Source of the DNA: Bacteroidota bacterium
GTDB lineage: Bacteria; Bacteroidota; Ignavibacteria; Ignavibacteriales; Ignavibacteriaceae
NCBI GenBank assembly: GCA_021815405.1
Contig: JAKAGV010000005.1
Location: forward strand, 174,176-238,175
Direction: 5' to 3'
Length of the DNA: 64,000 nt
Under the pieces are notes generated by a model, which did not search any database, was not told the DNA's origin, and saw only the letters and a program-made list of their open reading frames with translations. Positions within the stretch are counted from its first letter, which is position 1, and each line of letters opens with the position of its first letter. A program made the position numbers and the translations under genes. This document shows, in pieces, positions 37,819 through 47,271 of the stretch.

Positions 37819-38811
37819 TCAGAAGAACAACACGCGCTCATCCTCAGTCTTAGCAAATATTCCGATTGCCGGATTTACACCAAGTATATCAGGATCTTCA
37901 AGGTACATTGCAACAGTAAAATTATCTTTTAAATGAGGAGCTACTATCATTCGGGGCAGACTTGTTGCTTTTACCATATTTGGTCCCTCAATTACTTCTA
38001 TCTCATAAAGACCATCGGTAGTTGCCATAATTGTTCTTGTACTGTTAAAGCTAACCGAATTTATGCGTTTAACATTTTCATCAAGTAGTTTGAAGCGCAG
38101 CATTTCTCCTGATAAGTCAAATTGATAGATGGTATTTTTTATTGTAGCAAGAAAAGAATTTTCGACATTAGGCATTTTCTCAAGCTTGTCTATCTTGCCG
38201 TATTTATTCATTTCATCTACTAAGTCAACTTCAAGAACAGCATCGCGCTTTTCAATTATATCTGGTAATAATTGAGCGGTAACAACTTCCTGCTTGTCTG
38301 TTAATCCAAACAGACGATCGCCCAGAATTATGATATTATCAATTAGAATTTTTTTGTTGTTTAACTTTACGTTGCTGGCAATGTAAAAAGACTTTTTATC
38401 TATAGATATAATAACATGCCAACGCGGCTTTCCAGCAGTTATATCAATATATTTTCTGGAACGATTTCTTTCCGTTAATGACGGATATAATCCTTTTAAT
38501 ACATTATACACTTTATTGCTTCTGCACATTTTTAGAATATCTTCCTCTTTGCCTACCACATAAAGATGCAGAAGGTCTGTCCCTATTAGCTCTATTTCTC
38601 TGAAATGTACATTTGCTTCTACCGTTAGTCCGTCTATCCAATTTATTTCCCCTACATTAGGCGGAGTAAAAAAAGTCTGGCTGATAAATTCATCGTCTTT
38701 ATAATAAAGTGCTATTCCCCTTGTTCTTTCCCTCATCTCCAGTTCTGTTAATTCTGCCGGTATAATGCTAGTCTGAACCTTCATTCTTTTGATCTCATCT
38801 TTTGTTTTCAT
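37819..38811 (-). CDS. unknown 330-residue protein with propeller-like C-terminal half
   Basis: I do not recognise this protein. The start at 38811 (MKTKDEIKRMKVQTSI) follows GAAGGAG and is preferred to the upstream 38898 frame. The N-terminal third is charged; from about residue 190 there are repeated strand-turn patterns (NSFLATIKNTIYQFDLSGE, FNSTRTIMATTDGLYEIEV) of the kind seen in beta-propellers. It has no signal peptide or membrane segment. A divergence-free neighbour upstream is a one-domain sigma-54 activator 258 bp away on the same strand, so it may be its target. No known domain could be assigned. Confidence 0.7.
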   Translation of the reverse strand: MKTKDEIKRMKVQTSIIPAELTELEMRERTRGIALYYKDDEFISQTFFTPPNVGEINWIDGLTVEANVHFREIELIGTDLLHLYVVGKEEDILKMCRSNKVYNVLKGLYPSLTERNRSRKYIDITAGKPRWHVIISIDKKSFYIASNVKLNNKKILIDNIIILGDRLFGLTDKQEVVTAQLLPDIIEKRDAVLEVDLVDEMNKYGKIDKLEKMPNVENSFLATIKNTIYQFDLSGEMLRFKLLDENVKRINSVSFNSTRTIMATTDGLYEIEVIEGPNMVKATSLPRMIVAPHLKDNFTVAMYLEDPDILGVNPAIGIFAKTEDERVLFF

Positions 38812-39069
38812 GATATCAACTCCTTCATATTTAATTAAAAATATTTTTAAATGAAGTACACTAGAAATAGAATAATATGTTCCCCTGATTAAGGTCAAAT
38901 GGCTAAGTAGATGACAAGGTTAGGCGAGAATATGAGAGTCAAATTTTATACCGAAATATTGTTTGAAATATTCTTAAATAAGGTATGTGATTAGCATTAT
39001 TAAGAAAATCAATTTACTCTTAATCGCAATTTTACATCTATTAAAGAAGCGAAGTATGATTGAACTAAA

Positions 39070-40038
39070 TTATTCAAAATGGTTAAATAATTCTGGATTT
39101 TTTGAGATAGTTCTGTACAATATATCTTTAGAAATTTGAAGTGCCGACATAACCTTTTTATAGTCACCTTTGTAATAACCGATAGCATATTTTATAATGC
39201 TTTCACGAAAAATTTCTTCAATCTTCTTTAAGCTCATATCGTTTGAAAATAATAACGGATACTCATCTTCAGTAAACATATCTTTAGGCAGATGCTTTAA
39301 CGAAATAATATTTTCATTTTCTTCAAGCATAATTATTGCAGATTCCAAAGTATTTTTTAATTCCCTAATGTTTCCCGGCCAGTTGTAGCACATAAGCTTT
39401 TCCATTACTTCAACGGAAACTACACGTTTGTTGAAACATAATTCTTTTACAAAATATTCAACAAAGTTTGGTATCTCATCTATCCTTTCCCGCAGCGGGG
39501 GAATTTTTATTGTAATTGCATTTATACGGTGGTAAAGATCAGCTCTAAATTCTTCGGAAATTATTTTCTTCTTTAGGTTTTTGTTTGTTGCGCATATCAA
39601 ACGGAAATTACTTCTCTCCACCTTTACCGAGCCGACCGGAAAATATTCTCCGCTTTCCAAAACTCTCAACAATTTTCTTTGCATATTCAAACTCATTTCA
39701 CCGATCTCATCAAGGAAGAGAGTTCCCTTATCAGCGATTTTTATTAAACCAACTTTATTAAAATCAGCACCGGTAAATGCACCTTTCACATGTCCAAACA
39801 ATTCACTTTCAATTAAGTTGTCCTGAATAGCAGAACAAATAAGAGAAACAAATTTTCCGTTTTTACTTCTGGTTGAGTTGTTGTGTATATATTTAGCAAT
39901 CATTTCCTTTCCTACACCTGTTTCGCCCATTACCAAAACCGGGTAATCAACCTTAGCTATTCTTGATGCAGTATTATAGATATCCAGCATCCTCTTATTT
40001 TTAATTACTGGGTATTTATCAATCGATAAATTTTCCAT
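39070..40038 (-). CDS. sigma-54 dependent activator, single AAA+ domain plus HTH
   Basis: A 322-residue enhancer-binding protein with no N-terminal sensor. Walker A is GETGVGKE (38-45), the sigma-54-contact loop GAFTGA (86-91) is intact, Walker B is GTLFLDEIGEMS, and the R-finger region is RADLYHRINAI. The C-terminus has a Fis-like helix-turn-helix (KKVMSALQISKDILYRTI). PspF is the best-known protein of this layout; activity there is set by a partner rather than phosphorylation. It is transcribed toward the unknown gene at 37819 and divergently from the MFS gene. Confidence 0.93.
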   Translation of the reverse strand: MENLSIDKYPVIKNKRMLDIYNTASRIAKVDYPVLVMGETGVGKEMIAKYIHNNSTRSKNGKFVSLICSAIQDNLIESELFGHVKGAFTGADFNKVGLIKIADKGTLFLDEIGEMSLNMQRKLLRVLESGEYFPVGSVKVERSNFRLICATNKNLKKKIISEEFRADLYHRINAITIKIPPLRERIDEIPNFVEYFVKELCFNKRVVSVEVMEKLMCYNWPGNIRELKNTLESAIIMLEENENIISLKHLPKDMFTEDEYPLLFSNDMSLKKIEEIFRESIIKYAIGYYKGDYKKVMSALQISKDILYRTISKNPELFNHFE

Positions 40039-40294
40039 TTTGTTATTGCAGCATTATTAACGAAATACCGGTTTGAAGGAGGATTGGAAATTAAGATTAT
40101 TAACTTTTTATAATATAAATAATCTCATAGTCAATAGAAATGTAACAATAGGGAGCCTAAGTAATAATATAATACTTAAGTTGGAAATGGACTTTTGTTA
40201 AATTTATTTGTCTTGTTACAAAGATTATACACACTCTTTAACAGTATAATAAAAATTTTTCTAAAAAGAATCAGTACAAGTACGTATTAACAAT

Positions 40295-40332
40295 GCATAG
40301 AGCATAGCGTCGCTTTGCGCTATGCTCTATGC
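40295..40332. promoter_or_regulatory. perfect 15-bp hairpin in the divergent promoter region
   Basis: GCATAGAGCATAGCG (40295-40309) pairs exactly with CGCTATGCTCTATGC (40318-40332) across an 8-nt loop. It lies about 86 nt upstream of the MFS start and 257 nt from the start of the sigma-54 activator, in a 380-bp gap that otherwise shows no gene. It could be an operator, an attenuator or a dispersed palindrome. Confidence 0.55.
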
Positions 40333-40418
40333 GCTTTGCTATTTAATTTTTGTTTTTGATAACTCCGGCTTCTGTTTTATATTGGCGGGAAATTTTTTAA
40401 ACAGATATTTAACCTAAT

Positions 40419-41603
40419 TTGCCGCTTAAGAAGATTCCACGCCAGGTTGTCCTGCTCGGACTGGTAAGCCTGTTTACAGACATTGCAAGCGAAATGCTTT
40501 ATCCGGTTACTCCGTTATTCCTAACTACGGTTTTAGGCGCTTCAATGGCTGTTGTGGGAATTATTGAAGGCATTGCGGAGTTTACCGCAGGATTTCTTAA
40601 AGGATACTTCGGAAGACTCTCTGATAAGATTAACAAACGCTCTATCTTCATCAAAATAGGATACGGCATTTCTGCAATTGTAAAGCCGCTGCCGGGAATT
40701 TTTCCATTTATACCCACAGTTTTATTTTCAAGAGTTACAGACCGCATAGGCAAAGGAGTGAGAACCGCGCCGCGGGATGCATTACTTGCAAGCTATGCCG
40801 ATTCCGGTACTAACGGCAAAGGCGGAAACACCGGCGCGATATTCGGCTTCCACAGGGGAATGGATACGCTTGGTGCAGCGCTCGGTCCGGTTGCGGCATT
40901 AGTGCTGCTTCACTTCCATCCAGGAGATTATGTTTTAGTTTTCCTCGTAGCGTTCCTGCCCTCTGTAATTGCAGTCGGATTTACAACTCTTGTTAAGGAT
41001 AAAGTTGTTTCAGTCGCACAGAAAAAGAGAGAACAATTTTCTGTTGTTTGGAAAAATTCTCCATCGCAATATAAAACAGTAATCTACCTAATAACCGCCT
41101 TCTCACTTGTAAACAGCAGTGATGTCTTCTTAATATTAAAATCGCAGAATGTTACTCACTCAAGCACGCTGGCAATTTTGGGTTACATCTTTTACAATTT
41201 GATTTATGCAGGGGCATCTTACCCAATGGGAAAGCTTTCGGATAAGTTAAGCAAAAAGAAGATTTTTATTTTAGGATTGATTATTTTTTCAGCCGTTTAT
41301 TTCGGGTTCGCAATAGCACCAGACTTAGATTACATCTGGGGATTGTTCATTCTATATGGAATTTACGCTGCATCAACAGAAGGAGTTGCAAAAGCATGGG
41401 TATCGGATTTAATACCGGACCACAACCGTGCAACCGCAATCGGTCTGCTTACTATGCTCTCAAGCTTAGCTATGATGCTCGGTTCATTACTTACAGGAAT
41501 TTTATGGGACAAATTCGGCTCGGCAATTCCGTTCCTCGCCTCTTCGGTTGTCAGCATGATTGTTGCTTTGATATTATTATTTATAAAAGAAGATTCACAA
41601 TGA
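40419..41603 (+). CDS. MFS transporter
   Basis: A 394-residue, 12-helix transporter. The motif between helices 2 and 3 is GYFGRLSDKINKRS, and RVTDRIGKGVRTAPRDALLA with FGFHRGMDTLGAALGPVAAL is characteristic of a bacterial MFS subgroup whose substrates are unknown. The start is a TTG at 40419: the in-frame stop TAA at 40410-40412 rules out any upstream ATG, and the first helix needs this N-terminus. No Shine-Dalgarno is obvious. The histidine kinase gene begins 3 nt after the stop, so expression is coupled. Confidence 0.85.
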   Translation: MPLKKIPRQVVLLGLVSLFTDIASEMLYPVTPLFLTTVLGASMAVVGIIEGIAEFTAGFLKGYFGRLSDKINKRSIFIKIGYGISAIVKPLPGIFPFIPTVLFSRVTDRIGKGVRTAPRDALLASYADSGTNGKGGNTGAIFGFHRGMDTLGAALGPVAALVLLHFHPGDYVLVFLVAFLPSVIAVGFTTLVKDKVVSVAQKKREQFSVVWKNSPSQYKTVIYLITAFSLVNSSDVFLILKSQNVTHSSTLAILGYIFYNLIYAGASYPMGKLSDKLSKKKIFILGLIIFSAVYFGFAIAPDLDYIWGLFILYGIYAASTEGVAKAWVSDLIPDHNRATAIGLLTMLSSLAMMLGSLLTGILWDKFGSAIPFLASSVVSMIVALILLFIKEDSQ

Positions 41604-41606
41604 TTT

Positions 41607-43364
41607 ATGACTTGGCAATTTAACTGGTATGTATTTGCGTTAATATTAAATACACTTTTGGTAACTTCTCTCTTCGGTTATACATGGAGTCTAAAAAACA
41701 TAGCGGGCTCAAAGTATTTCGCTCTATTCCTTCTTGGATGCGCAATTTGGGACTTCTCGGCAATTTTTGAATTATCATCTACTGTATTAACTACTAAAAT
41801 ACTATTCTCAAAACTTGAATACTTCGGAGCAGTTAGTGTTGCAAACTTCTGGTTCTTCTTTTCGACAAGCTTCTCTAAAAAATACAGAATCAAAAAGAAG
41901 CAATATTATATTTTTTTCTGGATAATACCGGTTGTCATTTTAATAATGGCGTGGACAAATGAGATTCACCACCTGATCTGGTCCAACGTTTATCTTACAA
42001 ACAGTTCTTCCGGTATAATTGCAATTTATGTTCACGGACCTTTCTTTTATGTAAATGTAATTTACTCATACATTCTACTTTTCCTGGGAACAATCATAAT
42101 GATTAAGGAAGCATTCAGCTTCCCTAAAGTGTATAGAAAGCAAAGCATAATATTAATTTTAGCCGTCTTCATTCCGTGGTTGGGTGATGTTTTGTATGTG
42201 TTCGGAGTAAGCCCTATTCACGGGCTTGATTTCGGTATATTTGCTTTAAGCATCACTGCAATTTTAATTGTATTTGGCTATTTGAGATACGGTTTGTTTA
42301 CCATTGCCCCTATCGCACAGGAAATGATTTTCTCTAATATAATTGAGGGAATAATAGTAACGGACGAAAATTATCATCTTGTACAAATGAATAAATCAGC
42401 AAAGAATTTTTTATGTACAGAAGTTAACAACGGAGAAAATATTCAGCCGGTAATAATGGAATATTTTCCGGGAATAGACTTAGAGAAATTAGATAATGAG
42501 CAAGAAACATTTGTCTCGAAAAACAATGGAGAATTCTGGTTCGGAATTAAAATATCAATGATTAAAAACTCTAAAGGAGAAAATTTAGGAAGGATATTTA
42601 TCTTCCGGGATATAACAGTAAGGAAGAAGAGTGAGGAAGCGTTAACAAAATCAGAGAGAAGCCTTCGCGAGATGAATGAAATTAAAAACAGGTTCTTTTC
42701 AATTTTATCTCACGATCTCCGCAATCCGTTCGGAAGCGTGATGGGCTATTCCGAAATGTTAAAGGAAGACTTTCATGACTTAACAGATGAAGAAAAGATT
42801 GATTTCATAGAACAGATAAATATTTCTTCAAACAATATTTACAGGCTTCTTGAAGATCTGCTTGAATGGTCAAAGCTGAATATGGATACATTTGAACCGG
42901 AACTGGAAAGTTTAAACCTCTATAAAGAGACTGAAGAAACCGTTCAGCTGCTAAAAAATCTTGCTGCAAAAAAACATGTAATTATAAAGAATGAAATTGA
43001 TACTGAAAACATAATAAACAGTGATACTTCCATGGTCCAGCTTCTGTTAAGGAATTTAATTTCGAACGCAATAAAATTTTCATCGCCGGAGGGGATTATA
43101 AAAATCTGCGCTAAGGAAAATAATCATGATGTTGAAATAAGTGTTATTGATAAAGGCGTTGGAATACTGCCTGAGGTAATTCCTTTGCTGTTCCGTCCGG
43201 ACATCAAGTATTCGACCGAAGGAACCGCAAAAGAAAAAGGAACAGGTCTCGGTCTGGTGCTTTGTAAAGAAATAGTAGAAAAGCTTAAGGGTAATATCCG
43301 GGTCGATAGTTTTCCGGGTAAGGGAAGCACGTTTACTTTTACGCTACCGAGAAATAATGCTTAA
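41607..43364 (+). CDS. sensor histidine kinase with 7TM N-terminal domain and PAS
   Basis: A 585-residue kinase. Residues 1-230 hold seven membrane helices of the HisKA_7TM type, then a PAS-like segment (NIIEGIIVTDENYHLVQMNK), the phospho-acceptor helix FSILSHDLRNPFGSVMGYSE with H369, and the ATPase with N box LLRNLISNAIKFS and G boxes DKGVGI and GTGLGLVLCKEIVEK. No response regulator is encoded next to it, so it is an orphan here. Its coupling to an MFS transporter hints that it senses the transported molecule, as in some sugar or antibiotic systems; this is inference. Confidence 0.9.
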   Translation: MTWQFNWYVFALILNTLLVTSLFGYTWSLKNIAGSKYFALFLLGCAIWDFSAIFELSSTVLTTKILFSKLEYFGAVSVANFWFFFSTSFSKKYRIKKKQYYIFFWIIPVVILIMAWTNEIHHLIWSNVYLTNSSSGIIAIYVHGPFFYVNVIYSYILLFLGTIIMIKEAFSFPKVYRKQSIILILAVFIPWLGDVLYVFGVSPIHGLDFGIFALSITAILIVFGYLRYGLFTIAPIAQEMIFSNIIEGIIVTDENYHLVQMNKSAKNFLCTEVNNGENIQPVIMEYFPGIDLEKLDNEQETFVSKNNGEFWFGIKISMIKNSKGENLGRIFIFRDITVRKKSEEALTKSERSLREMNEIKNRFFSILSHDLRNPFGSVMGYSEMLKEDFHDLTDEEKIDFIEQINISSNNIYRLLEDLLEWSKLNMDTFEPELESLNLYKETEETVQLLKNLAAKKHVIIKNEIDTENIINSDTSMVQLLLRNLISNAIKFSSPEGIIKICAKENNHDVEISVIDKGVGILPEVIPLLFRPDIKYSTEGTAKEKGTGLGLVLCKEIVEKLKGNIRVDSFPGKGSTFTFTLPRNNA

Positions 43365-43574
43365 ATCGGACAGACTGAAATAAATTCCAATTAGAGTTAT
43401 CCGCCATGGCTGAAGTTTCGACTGAAAGCCGATGCCCGTTTCTTCCATTGGTAATGTCTTTCATCCCTACATTCAACTAAGTTTAAGGCTAAAAGCAATA
43501 ATTTGGGCAATATATTCACTTCAAAGTGAGCTTCTATTTTCTTATTTTTATAAGCCAAAATTGATTAAGAGAAA

Positions 43575-44267
43575 ATGAAGGAAGATAGAGAAATAGCTGT
43601 TGTTGCCGTCAGTGGAGGAATGGATAGTTGCGTTACTGCTGCGATTGCAAGTCAATCTTACAGGCTAGCATTGGCTCATATAAATTACGGGCAAAGGACA
43701 GAAGCGCGCGAGTTGAAGGCATTTAACGACATTGCAGATTTCTATAAAGCAGAGAAAAAACTGGTAATTGATTTTACACATCTTGCTAAAATCGGCGGTT
43801 CATCTTTAACCGATAAAAATATTGAAGTCAGCCAAGCCGACTTAAGCAATAAAGAAATTCCTTCTTCGTATGTTCCGTTCCGGAATGCAAATATACTTTC
43901 TGCATGTGCAAGCTGGGCAGAAGTACTGCAGGCAAAGGCAATATTCATCGGCGCAGTTTATGAAGATTCTTCCGGATATCCGGATTGCAGACCCGAATTC
44001 TACCAGGCATTTGAGAAAGCAATTGATGAAGGAACAAAGCCTTCGACAAAAATTATGATCAAAACTCCGATCATCAATCTATCAAAAGCTGAGATTGTAA
44101 AAAAAGGAATTGAGCTCGGCGCACCACTTCATCTAACCTGGTCATGTTATCAGAATGAAGACGAAGCATGCGGAGTCTGCGATAGCTGTGCATTGCGCCT
44201 GCGGGGATTTCAGCAAGCCGGAGTGGAAGACCCGATTCCTTACAAAGTTAAACCGGAATACATTTGA
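43575..44267 (+). CDS. queC: 7-cyano-7-deazaguanine (preQ0) synthase
   Basis: A 230-residue PP-loop ATPase that converts 7-carboxy-7-deazaguanine to preQ0 for queuosine synthesis. The loop is AVSGGMDSCVTAAI near the N-terminus and the zinc site is CYQNEDEACGVCDSCALRLR near the C-terminus. The middle PSSYVPFRNANILSACASWA is the family signature. It is 39 nt upstream of queF. I looked for a preQ1 riboswitch in the 210-bp upstream gap and found none. QueD and QueE are not in the window. Confidence 0.95.
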   Translation: MKEDREIAVVAVSGGMDSCVTAAIASQSYRLALAHINYGQRTEARELKAFNDIADFYKAEKKLVIDFTHLAKIGGSSLTDKNIEVSQADLSNKEIPSSYVPFRNANILSACASWAEVLQAKAIFIGAVYEDSSGYPDCRPEFYQAFEKAIDEGTKPSTKIMIKTPIINLSKAEIVKKGIELGAPLHLTWSCYQNEDEACGVCDSCALRLRGFQQAGVEDPIPYKVKPEYI

Positions 44268-44306
44268 AAATTTTACCACAAAACAAATTATAAATTTGAG
44301 GAAACC

Positions 44307-44675
44307 TTGAACGAGAAAACTAAATTACTTGAAGTATTCAACAACGCATATCCTGAAAGAGATTATCTTGTAATTCATACCGCACCGGAGTTTACTTCTG
44401 TCTGCCCGAAGACAGGTCAGCCGGATTTTGCAACCATGGTGATTGAGTATATACCGGATGAACTTTGCATAGAACTTAAATCACTTAAAATCTATCTAAA
44501 CTCTTACAGAAACGATGGAATTTATTTTGAGAGTGTTACAAATAAAATACTTGATGACCTGGTAAGTGTTTGCAAACCGCGTTACATGCAGTTAACGGCG
44601 CAGTTCAATGTCCGCGGAGGTATCTCTTCAGTTGTAAAAGCTGAATATGCAAAAGAAGGTTATATAAAAAAATAG
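44307..44675 (+). CDS. queF: NADPH-dependent 7-cyano-7-deazaguanine reductase, type I
   Basis: A 122-residue single-domain QueF that reduces preQ0 to preQ1. The catalytic cysteine is in PEFTSVCPKTGQPDF; the substrate/NADPH motif is ELKSLKIYLNSYRNDGIYFE. The start is a TTG at 44307, since GAGGA is 5-9 nt upstream and no in-frame ATG exists until past the conserved N-terminus. It is between queC and glnD in one direction; glnD begins 16 nt after it. Confidence 0.95.
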   Translation: MNEKTKLLEVFNNAYPERDYLVIHTAPEFTSVCPKTGQPDFATMVIEYIPDELCIELKSLKIYLNSYRNDGIYFESVTNKILDDLVSVCKPRYMQLTAQFNVRGGISSVVKAEYAKEGYIKK

Positions 44676-44691
44676 ATTTATATTTTAATTT

Positions 44692-47262
44692 ATGATTCAG
44701 GCTGCCAACATAAAGAAAGAATTTATCAGTAAGCGCGATAAGCTTTTCTCTGAAAATCACAGACAGAAAGATTCGTTTAAATTCAGTCTTTCATACAGCC
44801 TGCTTGTGGAAGAATATATCCGCAAGCTTTCACCGGATGAAAAAGTTAACTTCGTTCTCGCCTCTGCCGGCAGCTTCAGCAGGCGCGAACTTTCTCCTTT
44901 TTCCGACATTGATCTGATGTTCATTACTTCTTCGGTGGATGAAAATAAAGAGAAAATTTCCGCACTTGTTACTAAATTTTGGGACAACGGTCTTGAAGCT
45001 TCTCATACTGTCAGAGAATTTTCGGATATAGAAAAATATTTGAAGACCGATCTTCACACCTTTACTCAATTCTTTGAAACAAGATATCTGCTTGGGAAAG
45101 AATTTTTGTACAAAGAATGGAATAAAAATCTTTTCTCTTTAATTAATGACGATGTAAAAGCAAAATTAATAAACGAGCTTTACGAGGATATAAATTTACG
45201 ATATGAAAAATATGGCGAATCGCCGAAAGTACTTGAGCCGAATGTAAAGATGTCCGCCGGTGGATTGAGAGACTTCCAGGCAATAGAATGGATGTACATT
45301 CTAATGAACGGTACGCTTCTTAACAAGCAAACCGAAATGACGCAAGCGGAAATTTTTATCGACCTGCTCAGGGAGAATAAATACACAACCGAGAATGAAT
45401 GCAACAGGCTGCTTCAAAGCTATAAGCTGATAATAGCAGTCAGGAACATGCTTCATCTAACCTCAGGACAAAAGAACGACAGGTTCGAGTTTAATGCCCA
45501 AAAGAAAATCTCATCTATGCTTATTCACCGGAAGGACTCGCTTGCAAGCTTCATGCATGAGTACTTTAATGCTGCAAATGTGATTAACCGCTTTTCCAAG
45601 TCAATGATTAAAAAATTTCAGGAAGAAATTGGCAATCCGCTGCCTGACTCACTTGCAATCAACCTTGATGAGGATTTTATTCTTAAAGGCAAAACAATCT
45701 CTCTGAACAATCATTCAAATTTAAATCTCTCAGACATATTACGCTCGTTTTATTACCGTGGGCTTTATAATGCTCACTTTGATGAAAACCTCCGTTCGGC
45801 AATAACCGAGATTGTCGAAGAATATCAAGCTGACGGAAAAAGTGAAGCTGAATCTTCTGTTTTCTTTAGAGAGATTCTGCGTCTTCCCAAAAATGTTGGT
45901 CAAACTTTATCAGTAATGAATGAGCTTGGAGTATTGAAAGCTTTTATGCCGGAGTTCAATGACTTGATTGGTTTTCTTCAGCACGGGGTGTATCACTGCT
46001 ACACTGCTGATGAGCACACAATCATTACAATTCAGAATCTTGAAAAGCTTGAGAAAGACACATCACCTCTTGGAAGAATTTATAACAATCTGAAGGACAA
46101 AGAAATCCTTCATCTCGGATTGCTGTTCCATGATATTGCAAAGCCGATCAATATTTCAGGGCATGAAATTATCGGCGCAGAAATGGCTTCTTCAATTATG
46201 CATCGTCTTGGTTACAGCGATGACGAGATAGAGCAGGTAACTTTTCTTGTCCGCAACCACCTTGTAATGGAGCAGGTAGCTTTTAGAAGAAATTTAAATG
46301 ATCCGGAGACATTGAATAATTTTACTTCAAGATTTAGTTCGCTAAAACAATTAGATCTGCTTTATCTTGTAACGTATGCCGATCTTTCGGCAGTTAATCC
46401 TGCTGTGTGGACTTCGTGGAAGAGCGATTTGCTTGGTGAGCTTTATAAAAAATCAAGAGCAATGATTGAAGAACAAATATCCGGCGAAGAGCTGCTTATT
46501 ACCAGTATTTATGTTGAGCCCAAAGAAATCAGCAAGCTCTCTCCGATAATCTCGGAATCAAACGTACAGGAACATATTGAATCCATAAACGATATCGGAT
46601 ATGCTCATCAATTTACGGATAAAGAAATCGCAAGGCATGTAGAAGAAATCCAGAAAGGTGTTGAAGTTTCAGTTCTCTTTAAGGAATTCGAGGACTTTAC
46701 AAATGTAACTATTATTACTAATGATTCGCCTTCGCTCCTTTCAAAATTATGCGGCGTTCTCTCAATTAACGATGCAAATATTCACGACGCAAAAATATTT
46801 ACGCGTAAAGACGGAATTGTAATTGATAACTTCAATGTTACCGATTTTAGAACTCATACTAAAATTGATTCTGAAAAATATCCTAAGATTGAAAGAGATT
46901 TTAAGGATGTTGTAACCGGCCTTCTTCAGCTTAATAAAGAATTTGCTAACATGAAGTCCAAATGGTGGCGGATTGAAACTAAGTTTTTTAAGCGTGCTGG
47001 CAAAATTAAAATTGCATTTGAGAAGCATGAGAAGTACACAATCATAGATATTTTTTCGCCAGATAGATTGGGATTTCTTTATCAGGTTACTTCAAAAATG
47101 CACGAGCTCGGACTCTCAATTTACTTTGCAAAAATATCAACTAAGGGAGACGATATTGTCGATTCATTCTATGTCCTCGACAGAAACGGAAAAAAAATCT
47201 CACCTGATAGTTACGAGTTTGTCAAAACAGAGATCATCCAAACAATCACTCAAATGTTGTAA
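44692..47262 (+). CDS. glnD: [protein-PII] uridylyltransferase / UMP-removing enzyme GlnD
   Basis: An 856-residue bifunctional nitrogen-status sensor. The nucleotidyltransferase motif is AGSFSRRELSPFSDIDLMFI near residue 65; the HD hydrolase motif is GLLFHDIAKPINISGHE near residue 480; two ACT domains (DFTNVTIITNDSPSLLSKLC and FSPDRLGFLYQVTSKM) bind glutamine. It uridylylates PII proteins when glutamine is low and reverses this when it is high. No glnB/glnK or amtB lies in the window. The gene is in a row with queC, queF and murI; gaps of 9-39 nt suggest one transcript. Confidence 0.93.
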   Translation: MIQAANIKKEFISKRDKLFSENHRQKDSFKFSLSYSLLVEEYIRKLSPDEKVNFVLASAGSFSRRELSPFSDIDLMFITSSVDENKEKISALVTKFWDNGLEASHTVREFSDIEKYLKTDLHTFTQFFETRYLLGKEFLYKEWNKNLFSLINDDVKAKLINELYEDINLRYEKYGESPKVLEPNVKMSAGGLRDFQAIEWMYILMNGTLLNKQTEMTQAEIFIDLLRENKYTTENECNRLLQSYKLIIAVRNMLHLTSGQKNDRFEFNAQKKISSMLIHRKDSLASFMHEYFNAANVINRFSKSMIKKFQEEIGNPLPDSLAINLDEDFILKGKTISLNNHSNLNLSDILRSFYYRGLYNAHFDENLRSAITEIVEEYQADGKSEAESSVFFREILRLPKNVGQTLSVMNELGVLKAFMPEFNDLIGFLQHGVYHCYTADEHTIITIQNLEKLEKDTSPLGRIYNNLKDKEILHLGLLFHDIAKPINISGHEIIGAEMASSIMHRLGYSDDEIEQVTFLVRNHLVMEQVAFRRNLNDPETLNNFTSRFSSLKQLDLLYLVTYADLSAVNPAVWTSWKSDLLGELYKKSRAMIEEQISGEELLITSIYVEPKEISKLSPIISESNVQEHIESINDIGYAHQFTDKEIARHVEEIQKGVEVSVLFKEFEDFTNVTIITNDSPSLLSKLCGVLSINDANIHDAKIFTRKDGIVIDNFNVTDFRTHTKIDSEKYPKIERDFKDVVTGLLQLNKEFANMKSKWWRIETKFFKRAGKIKIAFEKHEKYTIIDIFSPDRLGFLYQVTSKMHELGLSIYFAKISTKGDDIVDSFYVLDRNGKKISPDSYEFVKTEIIQTITQML

Positions 47263-47271
47263 GGAACTATT

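Noticed and set aside
43365..43574. preQ1 riboswitch upstream of queC
   Set aside because: No short pseudoknot pattern or conserved A-rich tail was found; only a weak CACTT/AAGTG hairpin near 43518 is visible.
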